From Pseudomonas sp. MMS21 TM103 (lineage in GTDB: Bacteria > Pseudomonadota > Gammaproteobacteria > Pseudomonadales > Pseudomonadaceae), in the NCBI RefSeq assembly GCF_022132145.1, contig NZ_JAJISP010000004.1:1-64000 (forward strand): DNA of 64,000 bases. Reading direction: 5' to 3'. Below are positions 44,986 through 54,677 of this stretch, one piece after another. Position 1 is the first letter of the stretch. Every line of letters begins with the position of its first letter. The notes beneath the pieces were generated by a model. It was not told the origin of the DNA. It worked only from the letters and a program-made list of their open reading frames with translations, and did not search any database. The position numbers and the translations under genes are program-made.

Positions 44986-45573
44986 ATGACTTTGCGTTCA
45001 ATTTGCGTGTTCTGCGGCGCCAGCCCCGGCGCCCAGCCGATCTACCGCCAGGCGGCAGCAGACCTCGGCCGTCATCTCGCGGAACAGGGGCTGCGCCTGA
45101 TCTATGGTGGCGGCGCGGTTGGCCTGATGGGGGTGGTCGCCGATGCGGCCATGGCCGCTGGCGGCGAAGTCATCGGCATCATCCCGCAGAGCCTGGAACG
45201 CGCCGAAATTGGCCATCAAGGCCTGACCCGCCTGGAAGTGGTGGATGGCATGCATGCGCGCAAAGCCCGCATGGCCGAACTCAGCGATGCGTTTATCGCC
45301 CTGCCCGGTGGCCTCGGCACCCTGGAAGAATTGTTCGAGGTGTGGACCTGGGGTCAACTCGGCTATCACCGCAAGCCGCTTGGCCTGCTCGATGCGGGCG
45401 GTTTCTACGGCAAGCTCGGCGAATTCCTCGATCATCTGGTCAGCGAACGCTTCGTGCGCGCCCAGCACCGCGCCATGCTGCAACTCGGCGAGTCGCCGGA
45501 GGAACTGCTGCAGCTGTTGCGTAGCTGGCACCCGAGCGGCGAGCCCAAGTGGGTGGAGCGCGCACCCGACTGA
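44986..45573 (+). CDS. LOG family nucleotide 5'-monophosphate phosphoribohydrolase
   Basis: A 195-aa TIGR00730/LOG protein. It shows [11 protein letters not shown] at the N-terminus, [27 protein letters not shown], and the diagnostic [16 protein letters not shown] motif with catalytic R and E. Such enzymes release ribose 5-phosphate from purine or cytokinin nucleotides. AGGAAG precedes the ATG. It ends 6 bases before the convergent small gene. Confidence 0.9.
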   Translation: MTLRSICVFCGASPGAQPIYRQAAADLGRHLAEQGLRLIYGGGAVGLMGVVADAAMAAGGEVIGIIPQSLERAEIGHQGLTRLEVVDGMHARKARMAELSDAFIALPGGLGTLEELFEVWTWGQLGYHRKPLGLLDAGGFYGKLGEFLDHLVSERFVRAQHRAMLQLGESPEELLQLLRSWHPSGEPKWVERAPD

Positions 45574-45579
45574 GGGCCG

Positions 45580-45852
45580 CTAGAGCGCCGAATGCAGCTG
45601 GACTTCCTCGACGGCATCGGCACGGCTTGGCGGCGCCACGTCGGTCAGCTCGCTGATCAGCGCCCACTGCTGGTCGAGCTCCTTGCTGACTTCCTCCAGC
45701 CTGACGATCATCCGCGAGCCGGCGCCGCGCACACTGGGGTCGGTGCTGCGCATCAAGTCGAATGACAGGGAGGTTATCGCGGCGGTCAGGTGGGTGAGGC
45801 TGCGCGAGGTGTGCGCGAGAAGTTCGCTGAGCTGCTGTTCTTTGGGTGACAT
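45580..45852 (-). CDS. Uncharacterised small helical protein
   Basis: A 90-aa cytosolic protein, nearly all helical with heptad-like spacing (MSPKEQQLSELLAHTSRSLTHLTAAITSLSFDLMRS...VRLEEVSKELDQQWALISELTDVAP), suggesting a small coiled-coil dimer. The ATG at 45852 follows AAGGAAAGG; the longer frame is rejected. Convergent with the LOG gene. Family not recognised. Confidence 0.65.
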   Translation of the reverse strand: MSPKEQQLSELLAHTSRSLTHLTAAITSLSFDLMRSTDPSVRGAGSRMIVRLEEVSKELDQQWALISELTDVAPPSRADAVEEVQLHSAL

Positions 45853-46091
45853 ATCGGCCTTTCCTTGGCAGGTAGTTGCAGTGTGCATAAATCCTGCGAA
45901 GACTCTCGCAGGCACCTGATGCAGTGGTCAAGATATTATTCCAGGCGCTTTCAGCTCAAGCCGCATGGCCCCCCGCTACCGTGATCATGTGGCCGGATGT
46001 ACGCTGCCACCTTGACCCGGCAAGTGGCACTGGCCTACGCAGGCCGGCGCACATCCGTTACCATCGCGCCACTCACGCAAAGAGATGCGGC

Positions 46092-46268
46092 ATGTATATC
46101 TATCGATTGGTTCTGATCCTGGTAGTGGGGATCTACCTGTTCTCCCCAGCGATCATGGACTGGTGGATCGACCCCAACGGCGCGTGGTACCGGCCCTATT
46201 TGCTCTGGCTGATCCTCATCGTGGTGACCTTTATCCTGCAGAGTCAACGCGATGCCGATGAACTCTGA
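46092..46268 (+). CDS. cbrX: Small membrane protein CbrX
   Basis: A 58-aa protein with two hydrophobic segments (about 4-23 and 33-50) and a C-terminal tail QSQRDADEL. It corresponds to the small gene reported before cbrA in P. putida, which is cotranscribed and translationally coupled to it. Here 56 bases separate its stop from the cbrA start and a second copy of its last codons overlaps that start (see the repeat entry). AGAGATG precedes the ATG at 46092. Assigned by position and recollection of the P. putida literature. Confidence 0.75.
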   Translation: MYIYRLVLILVVGIYLFSPAIMDWWIDPNGAWYRPYLLWLILIVVTFILQSQRDADEL

Positions 46269-46341
46269 TCCGCCGCAACAGACCCTAATGACCGCCATAT
46301 ACCTTTTCCCGCAGAGTCAACGTGATGCTGACGAGCTTTAG
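46227..46341 (+). repeat. Duplicated 3' end of cbrX flanking the cbrX-cbrA gap
   Basis: The sequence at 46227-46268 (end of cbrX) is repeated at 46301-46341 with about eight differences and one missing base. Both copies encode [10 protein letters not shown] or [10 protein letters not shown] then stop (TGA or TAG); from the shared GCAGAGTC onward all codon changes are synonymous. The second copy overlaps the first codons of cbrA out of frame, the arrangement expected of an ancestral cbrX/cbrA overlap. Confidence 0.8.
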
Positions 46342-49279
46342 CCTTAGCCAGCTGATCCTGATCAGCGCCGCCTACCTGCTGGTGCTGTTCGGCGTCGCCT
46401 GGGCCAGCGAACACGGCTTGATCCCGCGCGCGATCATCCGCCATCCGCTCACCTACACCCTTTCGCTCGGCGTCTATGCCAGCGCCTGGGCCTTCTACGG
46501 CACGGTGGGCCTGGCCTATCAGTACGGCTACGGTTTCCTCGCCAGCTACCTGGGGGTGTCCGGGGCCTTTCTGCTGGCACCGGTGCTGCTTTATCCGATC
46601 CTGCGTATCACCCGCACCTATCAGCTCTCGTCGCTGGCCGACCTGTTCGCCTTCCGCTTCCGCAGCACCTGGGCCGGCGCCCTGACCACCGTATTCATGC
46701 TGATCGGCGTGCTGCCCTTGCTGGCGCTGCAGTTCCAGGCGGTGGCCGACTCGATCGGCATCCTCACCCGCGAGCCGGTGCAGGAACGGGTGGCGCTGGC
46801 CTACTGCGGACTGATCATCCTGTTCACCATCCTGTTCGGCGCCCGCCATATCGCCACCCGCGAGAAACACGAAGGCCTGGTGTTTGCCATCGCCTTCGAG
46901 TCGGTGGTCAAGCTGACCGCCGTCAGCATCATCGGCATCTATGCGCTGTATGGCGTGTTCGATGGCCCGCAGGATCTGGAACACTGGCTGGTGCAGAACC
47001 AGGCCGCCCTGGCCAGCCTGCATACGCCGCTGCAGGAAGGCCCCTGGCGTACCCTGCTGCTGGTGTTCTTCGCTTCGGCCATCGTCATGCCGCACATGTA
47101 CCACATGACCTTTACCGAAAATCTCAACCCGCGGGCGATGGTCAGCGCCAGCTGGGGCCTGCCGCTGTTCCTGCTGCTGATGAGCCTGGCGGTGCCCTTG
47201 ATTCTCTGGGCGGGCCTCAAGCTGGGCGTCACCACCAACCCGGAATATTTCACCCTCGGCCTGGGCATCGCGGTCAACAGCCAGACCCTGGCGCTGATCG
47301 CCTATGTCGGCGGCCTGTCGGCGTCCAGCGGTCTGATCATCGTCACCACCCTGGCGCTGTCCGGCATGGTGCTCAACCATGTGGTGTTGCCGCTCTATCA
47401 GCCACCCACCGAAGGCAATATCTATCGCTGGCTGAAGTGGACCCGGCGCGCCCTGATCTTCGCCATCATCATGGCCGGTTACGGCTTCTATCTGCTGCTG
47501 GGTGCCAAACAGGACCTGGCCAGCCTAGGCATCATCGCCTTCGTCGCCACCCTGCAGTTCCTCCCCGGCGTACTCTCGGTGCTGTACTGGCCGACAGCCA
47601 ACCGCCGCGGTTATATCGCCGGCCTGCTGGCAGGTATCAGCGTCTGGACCGTCAGCATGCTGCTGCCGATGCTGGGCAACCTGCAAGGCTTCTACATCCC
47701 CGCACTCAACCTGATCTATGTGCTGGACGACAGCAGCTGGCACCTGGCGGCCATTGCCTCGCTGGCGGCCAACGTCCTGGTGTTCACCCTGGTCTCGCTG
47801 TTCACCGAGGCCAGCCCCGAGGAGAAGAGTGCCGCCGAGGCCTGTGCGGTGGATAACGTGCGCCGCCCGCAACGGCGCGAACTGCTGGCCCAATCGCCAC
47901 AAGAATTCGCCACCCAACTGGCCAAACCGCTCGGCGCCAAGACCGCTCAGCGTGAAGTCGAACAGGCCCTGCGCGACCTGCACCTGCCCTTCGACGAAAG
48001 CCGCCCCTATGCCCTGCGCCGCCTGCGCGACCGCATCGAGGCCAACCTCTCCGGCTTGATGGGGCCGAGCGTGGCCCAGGACATCGCCGAGACCTTCCTG
48101 CCCTATAAATCCGGCAGCGAAACCTTCGTCACCGAAGATATCCACTTCATCGAGAACCGCCTGGAGGATTACCACTCGCGCCTCACCGGCCTGGCCGCGG
48201 AACTCGACGCGCTGCGCCGCTACCACCGCCAGACTCTGCAGGAGCTGCCGATGGGCGTCTGCTCGCTGGCCAAGGATCAGGAGATCCTGATGTGGAACAA
48301 GGCCATGGAGGAACTCACCGAGATTCCGGCGCACCGCATCGTCGGCTCGCGTCTGTCGTCGCTCGGCGAACCCTGGCGCGGACTGCTGCAGCACTTCATC
48401 GAACTGCCCGATCAGCACCTGCACAAACAACGCCTGGGCCTGGACGGCCAGACCCGCTGGCTCAACCTGCACAAGGCGGCGATCGACGAACCGCTGACAC
48501 CGGGCAACAGCGGCCTGGTGCTGCTGGTCGAAGACCTCACCGAAACCCAGTACCTGGAAGACAAGCTGGTGCACTCCGAGCGCCTGGCCAGCATCGGCCG
48601 CCTGGCGGCCGGAGTCGCCCACGAGATCGGCAACCCGATCACCGGCATTGCCTGCCTGGCGCAGAACCTGCGTGAGGAACGCGAAGGCGATGGCGAGCTG
48701 ACCGAGATCAGCGGGCAGATCCTCGAGCAGACCAAACGGGTCTCGCGCATCCTCCAGTCGTTGATGAGCTTCGCCCATTCGGGCGGCCATCAACAGGCCG
48801 ACGAGCCGGTGTGCCTGGCGCAGGTGGCGCAGGAGGCCATCGGCCTGCTGTCGCTCAATCGGCGCAGCGTCGAAGTGGAATTCTTCAACCTGTGCGACGC
48901 CGATCACTGGGTGGAGGGCGACCCGCAACGCCTCGCCCAAGTGCTCATCAACCTGTTATCCAACGCCCGAGATGCCTCGCCACCTGGTGCCGCGATCCGT
49001 GTCAGAACCGAAGCCTCGGAGCACACCGTTGACCTTATCGTTGAAGATGAAGGCAGTGGCATTCCCAAGGCGATCATCGACCGTTTGTTCGAACCCTTCT
49101 TCACCACCAAAGACCCAGGCAAAGGCACAGGGCTTGGCCTCGCGCTGGTCTATTCCATCGTGGAAGAGCATTATGGCCAAATAATAATCGACAGCCCGCT
49201 CGACCTCGAGCACCAGCGCGGCACCCGTATCCGGGTGACGCTGCCGCGGCATGTCGAAGCGACGTCCATAGCGAATTGA
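46325..49279 (+). CDS. cbrA: Sensor histidine kinase CbrA
   Basis: A 984-aa inner-membrane kinase controlling carbon/nitrogen balance and CrcZ synthesis. The N-terminal half (about 1-500) is a sodium/solute symporter-like transporter (histidine transport is reported for P. putida CbrA). A STAC/PAS-like part (about 510-740) follows, then the kinase: H-box [22 protein letters not shown]-box [13 protein letters not shown]1 EDEGSGIP, G2 [18 protein letters not shown]. No receiver domain. Start taken at the ATG 46325; the GTG one codon before is possible. cbrB follows after 34 bases. Confidence 0.95.
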   Translation: MLTSFSLSQLILISAAYLLVLFGVAWASEHGLIPRAIIRHPLTYTLSLGVYASAWAFYGTVGLAYQYGYGFLASYLGVSGAFLLAPVLLYPILRITRTYQLSSLADLFAFRFRSTWAGALTTVFMLIGVLPLLALQFQAVADSIGILTREPVQERVALAYCGLIILFTILFGARHIATREKHEGLVFAIAFESVVKLTAVSIIGIYALYGVFDGPQDLEHWLVQNQAALASLHTPLQEGPWRTLLLVFFASAIVMPHMYHMTFTENLNPRAMVSASWGLPLFLLLMSLAVPLILWAGLKLGVTTNPEYFTLGLGIAVNSQTLALIAYVGGLSASSGLIIVTTLALSGMVLNHVVLPLYQPPTEGNIYRWLKWTRRALIFAIIMAGYGFYLLLGAKQDLASLGIIAFVATLQFLPGVLSVLYWPTANRRGYIAGLLAGISVWTVSMLLPMLGNLQGFYIPALNLIYVLDDSSWHLAAIASLAANVLVFTLVSLFTEASPEEKSAAEACAVDNVRRPQRRELLAQSPQEFATQLAKPLGAKTAQREVEQALRDLHLPFDESRPYALRRLRDRIEANLSGLMGPSVAQDIAETFLPYKSGSETFVTEDIHFIENRLEDYHSRLTGLAAELDALRRYHRQTLQELPMGVCSLAKDQEILMWNKAMEELTEIPAHRIVGSRLSSLGEPWRGLLQHFIELPDQHLHKQRLGLDGQTRWLNLHKAAIDEPLTPGNSGLVLLVEDLTETQYLEDKLVHSERLASIGRLAAGVAHEIGNPITGIACLAQNLREEREGDGELTEISGQILEQTKRVSRILQSLMSFAHSGGHQQADEPVCLAQVAQEAIGLLSLNRRSVEVEFFNLCDADHWVEGDPQRLAQVLINLLSNARDASPPGAAIRVRTEASEHTVDLIVEDEGSGIPKAIIDRLFEPFFTTKDPGKGTGLGLALVYSIVEEHYGQIIIDSPLDLEHQRGTRIRVTLPRHVEATSIAN

Positions 49280-49313
49280 ACCAGCGACCTGAGACCGTCG
49301 AGAGACCGAATTA

Positions 49314-50735
49314 ATGCCCCATATTTTGATCGTCGAAGACGAAACCATTATCCGCTCTGCCCTGCGCCGCCTGCTCGAGCGCAACCAGTACCAGGTCAGC
49401 GAAGCCGGCTCGGTCCAGGAAGCGCAAGAACGCTTCAGCATTCCCAGCTTCGACCTGATCGTCAGCGATCTGCGCCTGCCCGGCGCACCCGGCACCGAAC
49501 TGATCAAGCTCGCCCAAGGCAAGCCCGTGCTGATCATGACCAGCTACGCGAGCCTGCGCTCTGCCGTCGACTCGATGAAGATGGGTGCGGTCGACTACAT
49601 CGCCAAACCCTTCGACCATGACGAGATGCTCCAGGCCGTGGCGCGCATCCTGCGCGATCGCCAGGAAGCCAGCCAGGCCTCGAATACACCGGCCAGCGCC
49701 GCCACTGGCCGCAGCAGCGAAAAAGTCGTCGACAACAGCAACGGCGAGATCGGCATCATCGGCTCGTGCCCGGCCATGCTGGAGATGTACAACAAGATCC
49801 GCAAAGTCGCGCCGACCGACTCCAACGTCCTGATCCAGGGCGAGTCCGGCACCGGCAAGGAACTGGTCGCACGCGCGCTGCACAACCTGTCCAAGCGCGC
49901 CAAGGCCCCCCTGATTTCAGTGAACTGCGCGGCCATCCCGGAAAGCCTGATCGAGTCCGAACTGTTCGGCCACGAGAAAGGCGCCTTCACCGGCGCCAGT
50001 GCCGGCCGTGCCGGCCTGGTCGAAGCGGCCGATGGCGGTACCCTGTTCCTCGACGAGATCGGTGAGCTGCCGCTGGAAGCCCAGGCCCGCTTGCTACGCG
50101 TGTTGCAGGAAGGCGAGATCCGCCGGGTCGGCTCGGTGCAGTCGCAAAAAGTCAATGTGCGGCTGATCGCGGCGACCCACCGCGACCTGAAAGGCCTGTC
50201 CAAGGTCGGTCAATTCCGTGAAGACCTGTATTACCGCCTGCATGTCATCGCCCTGAAACTCCCGGCTTTGCGCGAGCGAGGCAGCGACGTCAGCGAAATC
50301 GCCCACGCCTTCCTCAAGCGTCAATGCACGCGCATGGACCGTGACGACCTGCATTTCGCCCCGGATGCCGAACAGGCCATCCGTCATTACACCTGGCCAG
50401 GCAATGTGCGTGAACTGGAGAATGCCATCGAGCGCGCAGTCATCCTCTGCGAAAGCTCGGCTATCTCGGCCGAGCTACTGGGCATCGACATCGAGCTGGA
50501 CGATCTGGATGACGACGACTTCATCGGCCTGCCGTCACAGACCAGCAGCACTAGCCACGAGCCGACCGAGGATCTTTCGCTGGAAGACTATTTCCAGCAC
50601 TTCGTCCTCGAACACCAGGATCACATGACCGAAACCGAACTGGCGCGCAAACTCGGCATCAGCCGCAAGTGCCTGTGGGAACGTCGCCAGCGCCTGGGTA
50701 TTCCACGGCGCAAGACCGGCGCGGCCACCGGCTAG
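49314..50735 (+). CDS. cbrB: NtrC family response regulator CbrB
   Basis: A 473-aa sigma-54-dependent activator, partner of CbrA. Receiver (1-120) with phospho-acceptor D52 in [13 protein letters not shown]+ domain (about 145-375) with Walker A GESGTGKE and the sigma-54 contact loop [12 protein letters not shown]-terminal Fis-type helix-turn-helix (about 435-465, [25 protein letters not shown]). Its main target is the crcZ promoter 500 bases downstream, where a matching operator is present. Confidence 0.97.
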   Translation: MPHILIVEDETIIRSALRRLLERNQYQVSEAGSVQEAQERFSIPSFDLIVSDLRLPGAPGTELIKLAQGKPVLIMTSYASLRSAVDSMKMGAVDYIAKPFDHDEMLQAVARILRDRQEASQASNTPASAATGRSSEKVVDNSNGEIGIIGSCPAMLEMYNKIRKVAPTDSNVLIQGESGTGKELVARALHNLSKRAKAPLISVNCAAIPESLIESELFGHEKGAFTGASAGRAGLVEAADGGTLFLDEIGELPLEAQARLLRVLQEGEIRRVGSVQSQKVNVRLIAATHRDLKGLSKVGQFREDLYYRLHVIALKLPALRERGSDVSEIAHAFLKRQCTRMDRDDLHFAPDAEQAIRHYTWPGNVRELENAIERAVILCESSAISAELLGIDIELDDLDDDDFIGLPSQTSSTSHEPTEDLSLEDYFQHFVLEHQDHMTETELARKLGISRKCLWERRQRLGIPRRKTGAATG

Positions 50736-50783
50736 CAGGCCACGGCATGAGCGGACAGGCTGGCCATCTTGCCTAAGCCCATC

Positions 50784-50812
50784 GAACCGAGCAGTACGTG
50801 CATGCTCGGTTC
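50784..50812 (+). terminator. hairpin after cbrB
   Basis: Perfect 10-base arms GAACCGAGCA (50784-50793) and TGCTCGGTTC (50803-50812), loop 9, about 50 bases after the cbrB stop. No U-run follows, so termination would be weak or factor-assisted. Confidence 0.5.
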
Positions 50813-51243
50813 GGGCAACCTGCTGCATCCCCTGCAAGTGTCGGTTCGCCTCTTACCGCTCTATCCCCTGCACCCCTGCCGTCGCCCCTTCGCGCTCGAC
50901 TGACTCACACAGCCGAAGCAGTTAGCGCCTTGCTCTGGCGCCTCGGCGCATTCCGCCCCTTCTCCACGACCCGCCGGCCGGAAGTCAATCATGAGGGGAG
51001 GGACAGATGCCGCCAGCCGGATGAGAGAGGCGGCAGTCCGCCCCTGCGTTCTCCAGGTTTTTCGACGGCCCACCGGCCAAGGCCTGGCGACATATTGTCG
51101 AGCGCAAGGTTCCCCCTGCTGTTACCGCTTCAACACCTCGTAACAAAGTGCGGGGCTTAAGGTAACGAGCACATGGCGTTTTCATCCCGAACGCCCACCC
51201 CTGAATCAGCTTAAGCCCTTGTTTTACAGGGATTCACAAAACC
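50813..51243. other. cbrB-crcZ intergenic region
   Basis: About 430 bases, no gene recognised. Its only clear element is the CbrB operator at 51120-51145, with an additional half-site GTAACG near 51162-51167. Confidence 0.6.
51120..51145 (+). promoter_or_regulatory. CbrB operator upstream of crcZ
   Basis: TGTTAC-N14-GTAACA, a perfect match to the palindrome reported for CbrB at the crcZ promoters of P. aeruginosa and P. putida. Its centre lies about 137 bases before the predicted start of crcZ, typical of a sigma-54 enhancer site. Confidence 0.85.
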
Positions 51244-51259
51244 TGGCACGGCTCATGCT
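51244..51259 (+). promoter_or_regulatory. sigma-54 promoter of crcZ
   Basis: TGGCACGGCTCATGCT has a perfect -24 half (TGGCACG) and a -12 GC at the required ten-base spacing. Transcription should start about 51270. Confidence 0.88.
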
Positions 51260-51269
51260 TTATCTATTG

Positions 51270-51648
51270 GACAACAACAATAACAAGCATCGCCCCACAT
51301 AATAAAAACAAGACGTATCGACTCCAGCACAATAAAAACAACACGGCGGAGGCGCAGCTAACTGATTCTTTTGGAAAGTAATTGCCGTTGGGGCTTGCCC
51401 CACAACCAGACAGAGAACAACAAAAATGCCTCGAGGCAGATCCCGTACTGGTTGGGTCACAACACGATCATGGCAGCGTCAGCATTCAAAACAATCCGTT
51501 TGCTACTGACTCCTGGCTTGGGAGGATTTCAGACAGTCTTTGACTGGCTGGAACGGGCAACTCAACAAAAACAACAAGCCCGCAATAATAATAAAAACAA
51601 AGCACGCACCTACTTGGGGGGGAGCTTCGGCTCCCCCAGTAGCTTGTG
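51270..51648 (+). ncRNA. crcZ: CrcZ, Hfq/Crc-sequestering small RNA
   Basis: About 380 nt, between cbrB and pcnB as in other pseudomonads. It soaks up Hfq (with Crc) and so relieves carbon catabolite repression. The A-rich Hfq motifs (AAnAAnAA) occur in six clusters: 51273-51286, 51301-51311, 51331-51341, 51416-51426, 51564-51577 and 51584-51600. The first three and the last two are arranged as groups, separated by structured stretches. It ends in a long TTCG hairpin. Boundaries come from the promoter and hairpin and are accurate to a few bases. Confidence 0.92.
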
Positions 51649-51650
51649 CG
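51605..51650 (+). terminator. terminator hairpin of crcZ
   Basis: Long imperfect stem: GGGGGAGC-TTCG-GCTCCCCC at the tip, then CTACT/AGTAG and CGCAC/GTGCG below small bulges. No downstream T-run, so the 3' end may be formed by the strong stem with processing. Confidence 0.75.
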
Positions 51651-51765
51651 AAACGCACTCTCTCCCGTCGCGTCCTACACCATCCCCCGACTCAATGCTA
51701 GAATCCGCGCCATTCCAGTGGTCAGCGTTTATCCTGGCCCGTCATTTCGTCAAACAGTGCATCCC

Positions 51766-53175
51766 ATGCTGAAAAAGCTGTTCAAGTCTTTCCGCTCGCC
51801 CCTGCGCCGTGGCAAACACCCGCACAGCACTCCCGAAGTGCTGAGCAGTAGCCAGCACCCGATCAATCGCGGGGAAATCAGCCGCTACGCCACCAGCGTG
51901 GTCGAACGCCTGCAACACGCCGGCTACCAGGCCTACCTGGTGGGCGGCTGCGTGCGCGACCTGCTGCTCGACATCGACCCCAAGGATTTCGATGTGGCCA
52001 CCAGCGCCACACCGGAGCAGGTGCGTGCCGAGTTTCGTAACGCCCGGGTCATCGGCCGCCGCTTCAAGCTGGTGCATGTGCATTTCGGCCGCGAGATCAT
52101 CGAAGTCGCCACTTTCCGCGCCAATCACCCCGAGGGCGACGAGGAAGAGAACAGCAACCTGTCTTCGCGTAACGAGAGTGGGCGCATCCTGCGCGACAAC
52201 GTCTATGGCAGCCTGGAAGATGACGCCCAACGCCGCGATTTCACCATCAATGCGCTGTATTACGATCCGGCCACCGAACGCATTCTCGATTACGCCAACG
52301 GCGTACACGACATCCGCAATCACCTGATCCGCCTGATCGGCGACCCGACCCAGCGTTACCAGGAAGATCCGGTTCGCATGCTGCGGGCCGTGCGCTTCGC
52401 CGCCAAGCTGGACTTCGATATCGAGAAGCACAGCGCCGTGCCGATCTACAAGTTGGCGCCGATGCTGCGGGAAATCCCGTCGGCGCGCCTGTTCGAAGAA
52501 GTACTCAAGCTGTTCCTCGCCGGCTACGCCGAGTTCACCTACGAACTGCTGGTCGACTACGGCTTGTTCGGCGAACTGTTCCCGGCCAGCGCCGCGGCGC
52601 TCAAGGCCGACCCGGACTATACCGATGCCCTGATCCGCAACGCCTTGATCAGCACCGACCTGCGCATTCAGCAGAAGAAAACCGTAACCCCGGCGTTCCT
52701 CTTCGCCGCCCTGCTCTGGCCCGCCTTGCCGGCACGCGTGATCAAGCTGCAGGACCGTGGCATGCCGGCGATCCCGGCGATGCAGGAAGCGGCGCACGAA
52801 CTGATCAGCGAGCAGTGCCTGCGCATTGCCATCCCCAAGCGCTTCACCATGCCGATCCGCGAGATCTGGGATATGCAGGAGCGCCTGCCGCGACGCAGTG
52901 GCAAGCGTTCCGACCTGCTGCTGGAAAACCCGCGCTTTCGCGCCGGTTACGATTTCCTCCTGTTGCGCGAAAGCGCCGGAGAGCAGACCGGCGGTCTCGG
53001 CAAGTGGTGGACGGCCTATCAGGACGCCAGCGACAGTGAAAGGCGCAGCATGATTCGCGACCTCAGCAGCCAGGACGACAGCAGCGGCGCACCGCGCAAA
53101 CGGCGGCGCAGTGGCAGCAAGCGCAAACGCGCGCCAGGCGCCGATGGTGCGCCCAAGCCTACTGCCAGCGAATAA
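51766..53175 (+). CDS. pcnB: Poly(A) polymerase I
   Basis: A 469-aa class II nucleotidyltransferase that adds A-tails to RNAs for decay. The catalytic head has LVGGCVRDLLLDIDPKDFDVATSATPEQV (G-G...R and D-x-D at about 66-85) and the flexible-loop RRDFTINALYYDP. The C-terminal tail is rich in Lys/Arg (RKRRRSGSKRKR), as in PcnB but not CCA-adding enzymes. The ATG at 51766 gives the family N-terminus MLKKLFKSFRS; the upstream frame overlaps the crcZ terminator and is rejected. Confidence 0.94.
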   Translation: MLKKLFKSFRSPLRRGKHPHSTPEVLSSSQHPINRGEISRYATSVVERLQHAGYQAYLVGGCVRDLLLDIDPKDFDVATSATPEQVRAEFRNARVIGRRFKLVHVHFGREIIEVATFRANHPEGDEEENSNLSSRNESGRILRDNVYGSLEDDAQRRDFTINALYYDPATERILDYANGVHDIRNHLIRLIGDPTQRYQEDPVRMLRAVRFAAKLDFDIEKHSAVPIYKLAPMLREIPSARLFEEVLKLFLAGYAEFTYELLVDYGLFGELFPASAAALKADPDYTDALIRNALISTDLRIQQKKTVTPAFLFAALLWPALPARVIKLQDRGMPAIPAMQEAAHELISEQCLRIAIPKRFTMPIREIWDMQERLPRRSGKRSDLLLENPRFRAGYDFLLLRESAGEQTGGLGKWWTAYQDASDSERRSMIRDLSSQDDSSGAPRKRRRSGSKRKRAPGADGAPKPTASE

Positions 53176-53660
53176 TGCAGCGGGTGTATCTAGGCCTCGG
53201 CAGCAACCTGGCCGAGCCGCTCGTGCAACTGCGCGGCGCCCTCTCGGCGCTGGCCGCGCTGCCGCAGTCGCAGCTGGTCGGCAGTTCCTCCTTCTATGCC
53301 AGCGATCCGCTCGGGCCGGCCGACCAGCCGCGTTATGTCAACGCCGTAGCGGCGCTGGAGACCGAATTGACCCCGCTGCAACTGCTCGACGCCCTGCAAG
53401 CCATCGAGTTGAATCAGGGGCGCGAGCGCAAAGCCGAACGCTGGGGACCGCGCACCCTCGATCTGGATATCCTGCTATTCGGCGACCTGATGCTCGACGA
53501 ACCGCGCCTGCGCGTGCCGCATTACCACATGCACGCCCGCGCCTTCGTACTCTACCCGCTGGCCGAACTGGCCCCCGACCTGCGCCTGCCCGACGGTCGT
53601 GCCTTGCCGGATCTGCTCGCCGCCTGCCCCTTCGAAGGCCTGGAACGCCTGCCCGAGTAG
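53175..53660 (+). CDS. folK: 2-amino-4-hydroxy-6-hydroxymethyldihydropteridine pyrophosphokinase
   Basis: A 161-aa enzyme of folate synthesis that transfers pyrophosphate from ATP to the pterin. Family marks: VYLGLGSNLAEP at the N-terminus, RYVNAVAALETEL, RWGPRTLDLDILLFGD (the HPPK signature with Mg2+ aspartates) and PHYHMHARAFVLYPL. The ATG overlaps the pcnB stop by one base. Confidence 0.96.
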   Translation: MQRVYLGLGSNLAEPLVQLRGALSALAALPQSQLVGSSSFYASDPLGPADQPRYVNAVAALETELTPLQLLDALQAIELNQGRERKAERWGPRTLDLDILLFGDLMLDEPRLRVPHYHMHARAFVLYPLAELAPDLRLPDGRALPDLLAACPFEGLERLPE

Positions 53661-53876
53661 ACCGCGATCGCGCAATGGCTTACCCCCGCGGCCAGCCCCG
53701 GTGGATGTATTGGCGGTAACGCCAGTAACAACGCGGTAACACCTGCAATTGACTTCGAGCCCCCCCATCAGGACTATAGGCGTCCCGTTGCCCCGCACCG
53801 GTGCACACCGAGGCCAATGCAGGCCACTTTGAAGCAGCCCGATTGCTTGCCGAACGCCTGAGTGAGGACGATTGTT

Positions 53877-54677
53877 ATGCCTGACATTACCCTGACCACC
53901 CTGCAAAGCCTCAAGCAGAGCGGCGAGAAAATCGCCATGTTGACCTGCTATGACGCCACCTTTGCCCAGACTGCCTGCCAGGCTGGAGTCGAGGTGCTGC
54001 TGGTCGGTGACTCCCTCGGCATGGTGTTGCAAGGTCACGACAGTACCTTGCCGGCCAGTGTCGCCGACATGGCCTACCACACCGCCTGCGTGAAACGCGG
54101 CAACCAGGGCGCCCTGATCCTCGTCGACCTGCCCTTCATGGCCTACGCCACCACCGAGCAGACGCTGCACAACTGCGCGCTGCTGATGCAAGCCGGTGCA
54201 CACATGGTCAAGCTCGAGGGCGCAGCCTGGCTGGCCGAGCCGATCCGCCTGTTGGCCGAGCGCGGCGTACCGGTCTGCGCGCACCTGGGCCTGACCCCGC
54301 AAGCGGTGAATATCCTCGGCGGTTACAAGGTCCAGGGCCGCCAGGAAGCCCAGGCGCGCCAGATGCGCGCCGACGCCATGGCCCTGGAACAAGCTGGCGC
54401 GGCCATGCTGCTGCTCGAATGCGTACCCAGTGAACTGGCTGCGGAAATTAGTCAGGCGGTGAAGATCCCGGTGATCGGCATAGGCGCCGGCGCCGCCACC
54501 GACGGCCAGGTCCTGGTGCTGCACGACATGCTCGGCTTATCCCTCAGTGGTCGCATGCCCAAGTTCGTGAAGAACTTCATGGCCGGGCAAAGCAGCGTCC
54601 AGAACGCACTCAGCGCCTACGTGAAGGCAGTCAAGGACTGCAGTTTCCCAGCTAGCGAACACGGATTCTCTGCATGA
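53877..54677 (+). CDS. panB: 3-methyl-2-oxobutanoate hydroxymethyltransferase
   Basis: A 266-aa Mg2+-dependent TIM barrel, first step of pantothenate synthesis, using methylene-tetrahydrofolate. Active-site features are [44 protein letters not shown] and [25 protein letters not shown]. The ATG at 53877 with GAGG upstream gives the normal start; 5 codons before it are discounted. Overlaps panC by 4 bases. Confidence 0.96.
   Translation: MPDITLTTLQSLKQSGEKIAMLTCYDATFAQTACQAGVEVLLVGDSLGMVLQGHDSTLPASVADMAYHTACVKRGNQGALILVDLPFMAYATTEQTLHNCALLMQAGAHMVKLEGAAWLAEPIRLLAERGVPVCAHLGLTPQAVNILGGYKVQGRQEAQARQMRADAMALEQAGAAMLLLECVPSELAAEISQAVKIPVIGIGAGAATDGQVLVLHDMLGLSLSGRMPKFVKNFMAGQSSVQNALSAYVKAVKDCSFPASEHGFSA

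Noticed and set aside
47525..48940. 471-codon minus-strand frame
   Set aside because: Antisense to cbrA; same reasoning.
51271..51600. A-rich repeats as a CRISPR or satellite array
   Set aside because: Motifs are 8-17 bases with irregular spacing and fit the Hfq-binding sites of CrcZ.
51646..51765. Upstream extension of pcnB
   Set aside because: It would start inside the crcZ terminator and adds a sequence unlike PcnB N-termini.
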